Source: Planctomycetota bacterium
GTDB lineage: Bacteria; Planctomycetota; SZUA-567; JAFGNG01
Direction: 5' to 3'
Assembly: GCA_016927125.1 (NCBI GenBank)
Contig: JAFGNG010000039.1
Coordinates: forward strand, 1 to 5,350
DNA length: 5,350 bases
Part shown: positions 1 through 5,350 of the stretch, piece after piece
Layout of the letters: each line of letters starts with the position of its first letter
Position numbering within the stretch: the first letter of the stretch is position 1
Program-made: the position numbers and the translations under genes
Notes under the pieces: model-generated
What the model was told of the DNA's origin: nothing
The model's database searches: none
What the model saw: only the letters and a program-made list of their open reading frames with translations

Positions 1-2843
1 GCGGCGGGCTTGTCCTTGTCCGCAACCGTGATCAAGACTGTACCTTTCAGAGGCAGGCGGCTCTGGGCAGCGTCCTGCGCCCGGTAGAAGGCCAGCTCGA
101 AGGAGTCGGCCAGCCCGAGCACCTCGCCGGTGGAGCGCATCTCCGGCCCGAGGATTGGGTCGACTTCGGGATAGAAGTAGAAGGGGAAGACCGCTTCCTT
201 GACCCCAAAATGCGGAATCGGCTTGCGTTTGAGATCCAGGTCTTTCAACTTCTTGCCCATCATGATCTGGGTGGCGATCCGCGCCATCGACATCCCGCAG
301 ACCTTGCTGACCAGCGGCACGGTGCGGCTGGCGCGGGGATTGGCCTCGAGGATATAAACCGTGTCGTTGCAAATCGCGTACTGGATATTCATCAAGCCCA
401 CTACTTTGAACTCGATAGCAATCTTGCGGGTATATTCGCAGATAGTATCGATATGCTTAGGTGGAATCGTGATGGGCGGGATCACGCAGGCGGAGTCCCC
501 GGAATGAATGCCGGCCTCTTCAATATGCTCCATCACTGCCGGGACAAAGGCATCGGTGCCGTCGGAGATGGCATCCGCTTCCGCCTCGATCGCGTTCTCC
601 AAAAACTTATCGATCAGGATGGGCCGCTCGGGCGAGACATCGACTGCCGCCTGGACATAATGCCGCAGCATGGATTCATCGTGCACCACCTCCATCGCCC
701 TGCCGCCCAATACAAAAGAGGGGCGGACCATCAGGGGATAGCCAATCTTGGCCGCAATGGCCAGGGCTTCATCCAATGTGCTGGCCATACCGCTCTCGGC
801 CTGGGGAATGCCAAGTTTTTGCATCTTCTGGCGGAAGCGATCGCGGTCCTCAGCCAAATCAATGGTTTCCGGCGTAGTGCCGATAATCTTTACCCCCGCC
901 GCTTCGAGTTCCGCCGCGATATTGAGCGGGGTCTGCCCGCCGAACTGGCAGATTACCCCGTCTGGTTTTTCTTTTTCATAAATGCTGAGCACATCTTCGA
1001 CGGTCAGCGGCTCGAAATAAAGCTTGTTGGAGGTATCAAAATCGGTGGAGACCGTTTCCGGGTTGCAATTGACCATCACCGATTCGATGCCTTCATCGCG
1101 CAGGGCAAAGGCGGCGTGGACGCAGCAGTAGTCGAATTCAATGCCTTGGCCAATCCGGTTTGGCCCGCCCCCGAGGATCATGATCTTCCGGTTAGGAGAT
1201 ACCTCGGTCGCGTCCGGCGAGAGATAGGTTGAATAATAGTAAGCCGCGTCTTCCACTCCGCTGACCGGCACCGGGTGCCAGCCTTCACTGACCCCCAGTT
1301 TCTTGCGGCGGGAGCGGATTTCGGTTTCTGCAAGCCCGAGGAGCTGGGAGAGATAGCGATCCGCAAAGCCGTCTTTCTTAGCTTGCACCAATAAGTCATC
1401 GGGGAGTTGTTTGCCCTTATACTTCAGGATTTTCTCTTCCAACTCCACCAGTTCCTGCATCTGTTCAATAAACCAGGCCTTGATATGGGTCTTTTCAAAG
1501 AGGGCTTGCACGCTGGCCCCCTTGCGCAGGGCTTCGTACATAATGAACTGCCGTTCGCTGGAGGGTTCGCTCAGCATCCGCATCAAATCTTCCAGCGATT
1601 TCTTATTAAAGTCTTTGGCGAAGCCCAGGCCGTAGCGCTTGTCTTCCCGGGAGCGGATCGCCTTCTGGAAGGCTTCCTTGTAATTCTTGCCAATGCTCAT
1701 GACCTCGCCCACGGCGCGCATCTGGGTACCGAGCTTGTCTTCCAACCCCTCGAACTTTTCAAACGCCCAGCGCGAGAACTTGGTGACGACATAGTCTCCC
1801 GACGGGGTGTATTTCTCCAGGGTGCCGTCGCGCCAGTAGGGGATTTCATCCAGGGTCAGCCCCCCGGCCAAGAGCGAGGAGACATAGGCAATGGGAAAGC
1901 CGGTTGCCTTGGAAGCGAGCGCGGAAGAGCGCGAAGTGCGGGGATTGATTTCAATTACGACCACCCTTCCGCTGACCGGGTCATGCGCGAACTGGACATT
2001 GGTGCCGCCGATGACCTCAATGGCCTCGACAATATCATAAGAATATTGCTGCAGGCGCTTCTGTAGTTCTTCATCAATGGTGAGCATCGGCGCGGTGCAG
2101 TAGCTGTCGCCGGTATGGACGCCCATGGCATCGACATTTTCAATGAAGCAAACGGTAATCATCTGGTTCTTGCTGTCGCGGACGACTTCCAACTCCAGCT
2201 CTTCCCACCCCAGGACCGATTCCTCGACCAGGATCTGCCCGACCAGGCTCGCCTGCAGGCCGCGGGCGGCAATGGTGCGGAATTCTTCCAGATTATAAAC
2301 CAACCCGCCGCCGGTGCCGCCCATGGTGTAGGCCGGGCGGATTACGCAGGGGAGGCCGATGTTAGCCACTATCTTTTCAGCCTCTTCCAGATTGTTGGCA
2401 ATTTCGCTGCGCGGCATTTCAATGCCAAGTTTGTTCATGGTATCCTTGAAGGCCTGGCGGTCCTCGCCACGTTTGATCGCGTCGATCTGCACCCCAATAA
2501 CCTTGACGCCGTATTTTTCAAGCACTCCCGCCCGAGCCAACTCTGAGGAAAGGTTGAGCCCGGATTGCCCGCCGAGATTCGGCAGCAGCGCATCCGGCCG
2601 TTCCTTGGCAATAATTTCTGTCATGCTCTCCAGGGTCAGGGGTTCGATATAGGTGATATCAGCCATGCCGGGATCGGTCATGATGGTAGCCGGGTTCGAG
2701 TTGGCCAGAATAATTTCGTACCCCAGGCTCCGTAATGCCTTGCACGCCTGGGTGCCGGAATAATCAAACTCGCAGGCCTGGCCAATTACAATCGGCCCGG
2801 AACCAATAATCATTACCTTGTTGATATCATCACGTTTTGGCAT
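1..2843 (-). CDS. carB: Carbamoyl-phosphate synthetase large subunit CarB, 3' end cut by window edge
   Basis: CarB makes carbamoyl phosphate in the cytoplasm from bicarbonate, two ATP and ammonia delivered by the glutaminase subunit CarA, feeding pyrimidine and arginine synthesis. The minus strand is open from ATG 2843 to the edge, giving 947 codons; the family usually has about 1070-1080. Two ATP-grasp halves are visible. The first (about 1-401) has GSGPIVIGQACEFDYSG at 14-30, Arg129 and Arg169 at the positions of the E. coli ATP-site arginines, and the metal/ATP segment EINPRTSRSSA (298-308, Glu298, Asn300). A linker/oligomerisation domain spans about 402-550. The second half (551 to about 932) repeats the pattern: GGGPNRIGQGIEFDY (558-572), NCNPETVSTD (592-601), VRPSFVLGGRAMEVV (706-720) and EANPRASRTVP (833-843). 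The C-terminal MGS-like allosteric domain has just begun (LKGTVLITV, 932-940) when the window ends. The start is fixed by an AGGAG 9 nt upstream. No carA lies immediately upstream; the next gene is divergent groES. No frameshift or missing catalytic residue is seen. Confidence 0.97.
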   Translation of the reverse strand, partial: MPKRDDINKVMIIGSGPIVIGQACEFDYSGTQACKALRSLGYEIILANSNPATIMTDPGMADITYIEPLTLESMTEIIAKERPDALLPNLGGQSGLNLSSELARAGVLEKYGVKVIGVQIDAIKRGEDRQAFKDTMNKLGIEMPRSEIANNLEEAEKIVANIGLPCVIRPAYTMGGTGGGLVYNLEEFRTIAARGLQASLVGQILVEESVLGWEELELEVVRDSKNQMITVCFIENVDAMGVHTGDSYCTAPMLTIDEELQKRLQQYSYDIVEAIEVIGGTNVQFAHDPVSGRVVVIEINPRTSRSSALASKATGFPIAYVSSLLAGGLTLDEIPYWRDGTLEKYTPSGDYVVTKFSRWAFEKFEGLEDKLGTQMRAVGEVMSIGKNYKEAFQKAIRSREDKRYGLGFAKDFNKKSLEDLMRMLSEPSSERQFIMYEALRKGASVQALFEKTHIKAWFIEQMQELVELEEKILKYKGKQLPDDLLVQAKKDGFADRYLSQLLGLAETEIRSRRKKLGVSEGWHPVPVSGVEDAAYYYSTYLSPDATEVSPNRKIMILGGGPNRIGQGIEFDYCCVHAAFALRDEGIESVMVNCNPETVSTDFDTSNKLYFEPLTVEDVLSIYEKEKPDGVICQFGGQTPLNIAAELEAAGVKIIGTTPETIDLAEDRDRFRQKMQKLGIPQAESGMASTLDEALAIAAKIGYPLMVRPSFVLGGRAMEVVHDESMLRHYVQAAVDVSPERPILIDKFLENAIEAEADAISDGTDAFVPAVMEHIEEAGIHSGDSACVIPPITIPPKHIDTICEYTRKIAIEFKVVGLMNIQYAICNDTVYILEANPRASRTVPLVSKVCGMSMARIATQIMMGKKLKDLDLKRKPIPHFGVKEAVFPFYFYPEVDPILGPEMRSTGEVLGLADSFELAFYRAQDAAQSRLPLKGTVLITVADKDKPA

Positions 2844-2852
2844 AAGACGCCT

Positions 2853-2857
2853 CTCCT
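2853..2857 (-). promoter_or_regulatory. Ribosome binding site of carB
   Basis: On the minus strand the sequence reads AGGAG followed by a 9-nt spacer and ATG at 2843-2841. This supports MPKRDD as the protein start, which also matches the usual short N-terminus before the first IGSGP motif in CarB. Confidence 0.8.
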
Positions 2858-2930
2858 GTTAAAAGCCCCAATGGCTATACCCAAGAAAATAGTAAAATTT
2901 TGTATGAATTAAGTCAGGATCTGAGAAGGT

Positions 2931-2958
2931 ATTAGATCAGATATTAAAAAATCGTCAA
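2931..2958 (-). promoter_or_regulatory. Predicted sigma-70-type promoter of carB
   Basis: Read on the minus strand there is TTGACG (2958-2953, 5 of 6 to the -35 consensus), a 16-nt spacer, then TCTAAT (2936-2931, 5 of 6 to the -10 consensus). A TG one base before the -10 gives an extended -10 (TGA-TCTAAT). Transcription would begin near 2924 and leave a leader of about 80 nt before the carB ATG. The match is by eye; no start site is measured. Confidence 0.6.
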
Positions 2959-3015
2959 GAAAAATGCGAGAACTGCCTTACTTTATAAACCGCTCGACAT
3001 TCTCCCGATAAGTGC

Positions 3016-3040
3016 CAACAGTGTCAAAATGACATTGTTG
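3016..3040. promoter_or_regulatory. Imperfect palindrome, possible operator between divergent promoters
   Basis: The arms CAACAGTGTCA (3016-3026) and TGACATTGTTG (3030-3040) are complementary at 10 of 11 positions around a 3-nt AAA centre; the odd pair (3021/3035) is G with T. It is not a CIRCE or HAIR consensus site. It lies about midway between the carB and groES promoters. On the minus strand it contains a perfect TTGACA (3027-3022) with a weak GAGAAT 17 nt further on. On the plus strand it abuts a TGTTATAAA extended -10-like string (3042-3050). It could be a repressor site or part of secondary promoters; no factor can be named. Confidence 0.35.
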
Positions 3041-3124
3041 CTGTTATAAAAAGTTTATTTATCCTCCTGAATAAAATCCTATATCTCCCAGAATATCAAG
3101 AGATTACATTATATTTAAAAAAAC

Positions 3125-3153
3125 TTGCCGAACTGGAACAGATCTTGTACAAT
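3125..3153 (+). promoter_or_regulatory. Predicted sigma-70-type promoter of groES-groEL
   Basis: TTGCCG (3125-3130, 4 of 6 to TTGACA) is followed by exactly 17 nt and TACAAT (3148-3153, 5 of 6 to TATAAT). An AT-rich run just upstream (about 3105-3124) resembles an UP element. Transcription would start near 3160, giving a leader of about 100 nt. I see no convincing sigma-32-type heat-shock promoter, so heat control is more likely to act through a repressor than through a dedicated sigma factor. Confidence 0.6.
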
Positions 3154-3164
3154 CCTCACCTCAG

Positions 3165-3191
3165 GTAGCTGTTTACTCATTAGACAGCTAT
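3165..3191 (+). promoter_or_regulatory. CIRCE-like inverted repeat in the groES leader
   Basis: TAGCTGT (3166-3172) and ACAGCTA (3184-3190) form a perfect 7-bp inverted repeat. As RNA the stem can continue inward by a U-G and two A-U pairs to 10 bp around a CTCAT loop. Aligned as 9-N9-9 (3165-3191) to CIRCE, TTAGCACTC-N9-GAGTGCTAA, it matches 11 of 18 arm bases, including the outer TAGC and GCTA, but not the inner CAC/GTG. It sits just after the predicted transcription start, where CIRCE usually lies in groESL operons. It may be a diverged HrcA operator or simply a leader hairpin. Confidence 0.45.
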
Positions 3192-3248
3192 TCTCAAGGT
3201 ATTTATAAATGTCTGTCGCTTTAATTTTTATCTGATTGATGTTATTAC

Positions 3249-3255
3249 AGGAGGG
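3249..3255 (+). promoter_or_regulatory. Ribosome binding site that fixes the groES start
   Basis: AGGAGGG lies 7 nt before ATG 3263. An in-frame ATG at 3236 would add nine residues (MMLLQEGNS), but it lies upstream of this strong site and would translate through it. The 3263 start gives MAITPLRDK, which lines up with GroES proteins generally. Confidence 0.93.
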
Positions 3256-3262
3256 AAATTCA

Positions 3263-3550
3263 ATGGCTATTACCCCGTTGCGAGACAAGATCCTGGTCAA
3301 GCGCCTGGAGGCCCAGGAAGTAACCAAGGGTGGGATTGTGCTGCCGGATTCGGCGCGAGAAAAACCCAAGGAAGGCAAGATCCAGGCGGTCGGGCCGGGC
3401 AAAATCTTGGACGACGGCACCCGCGGCAAGATGACGGTCAAGAAAGGCGACCGCGTACTCTTCAGCTCTTATGCCGGAACTGAAATCAAGATTGACGGCG
3501 AAGAACTCCTGATCATGAGCGAAGACGACGTGCTGGCAATTATAAAATAA
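3263..3550 (+). CDS. groES: Co-chaperonin GroES (Hsp10)
   Basis: GroES forms a seven-subunit lid that caps the GroEL ring in the cytoplasm, enclosing unfolded protein during the ATP-driven folding cycle. The product is 95 residues, against 97 in E. coli, and aligns along its whole length. It starts with PLRDKILVKR (5-14). The mobile loop (about 17-34) carries the GroEL-anchoring tripeptide Ile25-Val26-Leu27 at the same numbers as in E. coli, followed by a conserved glycine (Gly38) in KEGKIQAVGPGKI. The roof-loop region is LDDGTRGK (49-56). The C-terminal strands GDRVLFSSYAGTEIKIDGEELLIMSEDDVLAII are typical of the family. It is the first gene of the groES-groEL operon, 44 nt before groEL, read from the promoter at 3125-3153 through a leader with a CIRCE-like dyad. 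No abnormal residue is seen. Confidence 0.98.
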   Translation: MAITPLRDKILVKRLEAQEVTKGGIVLPDSAREKPKEGKIQAVGPGKILDDGTRGKMTVKKGDRVLFSSYAGTEIKIDGEELLIMSEDDVLAIIK

Positions 3551-3594
3551 GAACCCTGATTGGAAGACAAATTTAACAGAAGAGAGGAAAGAAC

Positions 3595-5262
3595 ATGCCT
3601 GCAAAGAAACTTGCGTTTGATATGGAAGCGCGCGAAGCAATCCGCTCGGGCGTGAAAACGCTTGCCAAGGCCGTCAAGGTTACGCTCGGGCCGCGCGGAC
3701 GTAATGTTGTGATTGATAAAAGCTTCGGCACCCCCACCATCACCAAGGACGGTGTGACTGTCGCCAAGGAGATCGAGCTTGACGACAAGTATGCCAACAT
3801 GGGCGCGCAAATGGTGAAATCAGTTGCCTCGAAGTCCTCCGATGTTGCCGGCGATGGCACCACCACTGCCACGGTTTTGGCGGAGGCGATCTTCGAGGAA
3901 GGCCTGAAAAACGTTGCCGCCGGCGCCAATGCGATGGGGATCAAGCGCGGGATTGATCTCGCGGTCGAAACCGTGGTGGCGAAGCTCAAGAAGCTGAGCA
4001 AACCAGTCAAGGACAAGGCCAGCATTGCCGCGGTCGCGAGCATTGCCGCCAACAATGACCGGGAGATCGGCGAGAAGATCAGCGACGCCATGGATAAAGT
4101 CGGCAAGGATGGCGTGATTACGGTGGAAGAGGGTAAAACCCTGGAAACCACCATCGACCTCCTGGAAGGTATGCAGTTTGACCGTGGCTATCTCAGCCCC
4201 CACTTTATTACCAATCCGCAAGAGATGAACTGTGAATTCGAGAACGCGCTGGTCCTGATCCATGAAAAGAAGATTAGCGCCGTCAAGGATCTCGTGCCGG
4301 TGCTTGAGGCCGTTGCTAACAGCCGCAAGCCGCTCCTGATCATTGCCGAAGATATCGAGGGCGAGGCCCTGGCCACGCTGGTAATCAATAAGCTGCGGGG
4401 GACGCTTAACGTCTGCGCCGTCAAGGCCCCCGGTTACGGCGACCGCCGCAAGGCCATGCTCGAAGATATTGCTATCCTGACCGGCGGCAAGGCTATCTTT
4501 GAAGACCTCGGCGTGAAGTTGGAGAACATAACCGAAGCTGATCTCGGGACTGCCAAGAAGGTTATTATTGACAAGGAAAACACTACCCTGATCGAGGGTT
4601 CCGGCAAGAGCGCCGCAATCAAGGGGCGAATCCAGCAGATCCGCAACGAGATCGAGGCCTCCACCAGCGACTATGACAAAGAGAAGCTCCAGGAGCGCCT
4701 GGCCAAGCTCTCCGGCGGGGTCGCCCAGATCAATGTCGGCGCTGCCACCGAGGTCGAGATGAAGGAAAAGAAAGCCCGCGTGGAAGACGCCCTGCACGCC
4801 ACCCGCGCCGCGGTTGAGGAAGGCATCCTTCCCGGCGGCGGAGTTGCCCTGGTACGCTGCCTGAAGGAACTTGAATCTTTGAAGGCCAGCGAAGAAGACG
4901 CGGTCGGCATCGGGATTGTTAGCCGCGCGCTCTCCGCGCCGCTCAAGCAGATTGCTGAAAACGCTGGCAAGGAAGGTGCGGTAATCTTGCAGAAGATTTT
5001 GGATTCCAAGGAAGTCGCTTTCGGTTACAATGCTGCGACTGATAAATTTGAGAATCTTGAAACCGCCGGCGTTATTGATCCCACCATGGTAACCCGGGTT
5101 GCGTTGCAGAATGCTGCGAGCATCAGCTCACTCCTCTTGACCACCAATTGCATTATTTCTGATATTCCGGAAGATAAGTCTTCTTCCGGCGCCGGTATGC
5201 CTGGTGGCATGGGCGGCATGGGGGGCATGGGCGGAATGGGCGGCATGGGTGGAATGATGTAA
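3595..5262 (+). CDS. groEL: Chaperonin GroEL (Hsp60)
   Basis: GroEL is the double-ring ATPase that captures non-native proteins and folds them under the GroES lid. The product has 555 residues (E. coli 548). Key residues keep their E. coli numbers: Asp52 in TKDG, Asp87 and Thr89-91 in AGDGTTTAT, Asp398 in VEDAL, GGG at 414-416 and Asp495 in IDPT. Lys327 and Asp83, and Arg197 and Glu386, are present as the usual allosteric salt-bridge pairs; Lys451 and Glu460 match the inter-ring pair. The apical substrate face has Tyr199, Phe204, Leu237, Leu259 and Val263, but His203 replaces the E. coli Tyr203 and Val234 replaces Leu. The tail is six GGM repeats plus a final Met, two repeats longer than E. 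coli. The ATG at 3595 follows a GAGGA (3584-3588) six nt upstream. An intrinsic terminator follows about 30 nt after the TAA. A single groEL with groES is in view, consistent with the main housekeeping chaperonin. Confidence 0.99.
   Translation: MPAKKLAFDMEAREAIRSGVKTLAKAVKVTLGPRGRNVVIDKSFGTPTITKDGVTVAKEIELDDKYANMGAQMVKSVASKSSDVAGDGTTTATVLAEAIFEEGLKNVAAGANAMGIKRGIDLAVETVVAKLKKLSKPVKDKASIAAVASIAANNDREIGEKISDAMDKVGKDGVITVEEGKTLETTIDLLEGMQFDRGYLSPHFITNPQEMNCEFENALVLIHEKKISAVKDLVPVLEAVANSRKPLLIIAEDIEGEALATLVINKLRGTLNVCAVKAPGYGDRRKAMLEDIAILTGGKAIFEDLGVKLENITEADLGTAKKVIIDKENTTLIEGSGKSAAIKGRIQQIRNEIEASTSDYDKEKLQERLAKLSGGVAQINVGAATEVEMKEKKARVEDALHATRAAVEEGILPGGGVALVRCLKELESLKASEEDAVGIGIVSRALSAPLKQIAENAGKEGAVILQKILDSKEVAFGYNAATDKFENLETAGVIDPTMVTRVALQNAASISSLLLTTNCIISDIPEDKSSSGAGMPGGMGGMGGMGGMGGMGGMM
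5203..5256 (+). repeat. Tandem 9-nt repeat encoding the GroEL GGM tail
   Basis: Six tandem copies of a GGN-GGN-ATG unit encode Gly-Gly-Met at residues 537-554, followed by a last Met. The copies differ at glycine third positions, so the protein repeat is better conserved than the DNA. The disordered GGM tail projects into the GroEL cavity floor and affects folding and ATPase rate in the E. coli protein. In-frame copy-number change would alter the tail length without breaking the gene. Confidence 0.9.
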
Positions 5263-5291
5263 TGCCAGTTTTTTATCCATTCAGTTATATC

Positions 5292-5323
5292 AAGGCGGAA
5301 AGTAATCTTTCCGCCTTTTTTTT
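5292..5323 (+). terminator. Rho-independent terminator of groES-groEL
   Basis: GGCGGAAAG (5294-5302) pairs perfectly with CTTTCCGCC (5307-5315) around a TAAT loop. Two A-T pairs at the base (5292-5293 with 5316-5317) extend it to 11 bp, and eight T residues follow (5316-5323). It starts 30 nt after the groEL stop. There is no matching T-run on the opposite side, so it looks one-directional. The remaining bases to 5350 are AT-rich and show no recognisable gene. Confidence 0.93.
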
Positions 5324-5350
5324 ACGATAGATTAATACTTTTTATAGTCA

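Larger units (their letters stand above)
2844..3262. other. Divergent intergenic regulatory region between carB and groES
   Basis: This 419-nt stretch is strikingly AT-rich compared with the GC-rich genes on either side. I find no credible protein gene on either strand; short ORFs entering it are out-of-frame shadows of groES or carB. It holds a promoter towards carB (2931-2958), an imperfect palindrome (3016-3040), an anti-Shine-Dalgarno-like stretch (3062-3069), an AT-rich UP-like segment (about 3105-3124), a promoter towards groES (3125-3153) and a CIRCE-like dyad in the groES leader (3165-3191). No tRNA, rRNA or recognised riboswitch was seen. Confidence 0.85.

Noticed and set aside
210..1232. 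Plus-strand 340-codon open frame, and other plus-strand frames up to 2652
   Set aside because: They lie antisense to carB, whose minus-strand frame is continuous and matches the family motif by motif. The plus-strand products show no recognisable domain and no good ribosome binding site; long antisense frames are common opposite GC-rich genes.
2864..2872. CCCCAAT string resembling a sigma-32 -10 element
   Set aside because: It lies in the carB leader, far from groES, and has no matching CTTGAA-type -35 at the right distance.
2860..2880. Small hairpin (AGCC/GGCT followed by TTTT) in the carB leader, possible attenuator
   Set aside because: The stem is only 4 bp, too weak for a terminator, and no competing structure or leader peptide was evident.
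2918..2938. GATCT...AGATC inverted repeat near the carB start site
   Set aside because: Five-base arms with an 11-nt spacer are readily expected by chance in this AT-rich region.
3062..3069. Minus-strand Shine-Dalgarno (CAGGAGGA) suggesting a small gene towards carB
   Set aside because: The nearest minus-strand ATG is about 27 nt downstream and its frame stops after three codons, so no gene follows.
3236..3262. Longer GroES starting at ATG 3236
   Set aside because: The nine extra residues would be encoded by the Shine-Dalgarno region itself; the ATG at 3263 is correctly spaced and matches the family N-terminus.
3820..4797. Minus-strand 325-codon open frame inside groEL, plus several shorter ones
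   Set aside because: These are antisense shadows of groEL with no family resemblance and no start signals.

Overview
The window is bacterial chromosomal DNA with three protein genes arranged around one AT-rich divergent regulatory region. On the minus strand, from 2843 to the left edge, lies most of carB, the large subunit of carbamoyl-phosphate synthetase. It runs off the window, so its end and last roughly 125 residues are missing. On the plus strand lie groES (3263-3550) and groEL (3595-5262), a standard two-gene chaperonin operon closed by a strong intrinsic terminator (5292-5323).

The 419-nt gap between carB and groES (2844-3262) holds the control signals and has no convincing gene of its own. 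It contains a good sigma-70-type promoter facing carB (2931-2958) and another facing groES (3125-3153). A stem-loop or dyad in the groES leader (3165-3191) keeps the outer TAGC...GCTA bases and the geometry of the CIRCE heat-shock operator but differs inside the arms. A second imperfect palindrome (3016-3040) sits between the two promoters. A short anti-Shine-Dalgarno stretch (3062-3069) is complementary to the groES ribosome binding site.

The genes look GC-rich with a clear AT-rich gap. Both CarB and GroEL are well-preserved, full-function family members. The CarB sequence style (for example PNLGGQSGLNL and VEESVLGWEELELEVVRD) is the kind I associate with Clostridia and several other anaerobic or deep-branching phyla. 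The GroEL style (MPAKKLAFD start, LSPHF apical segment, GGM tail) made me think of the PVC group or a candidate phylum. This taxonomic guess is from memory and low confidence.

Functionally the window joins two unrelated housekeeping functions: carbamoyl phosphate supply for pyrimidine and arginine synthesis, and ATP-driven protein folding by the GroEL-GroES cage. I see no mobile element, CRISPR array, tRNA, rRNA or unknown protein system. What merits a second look is the regulatory region rather than the genes.
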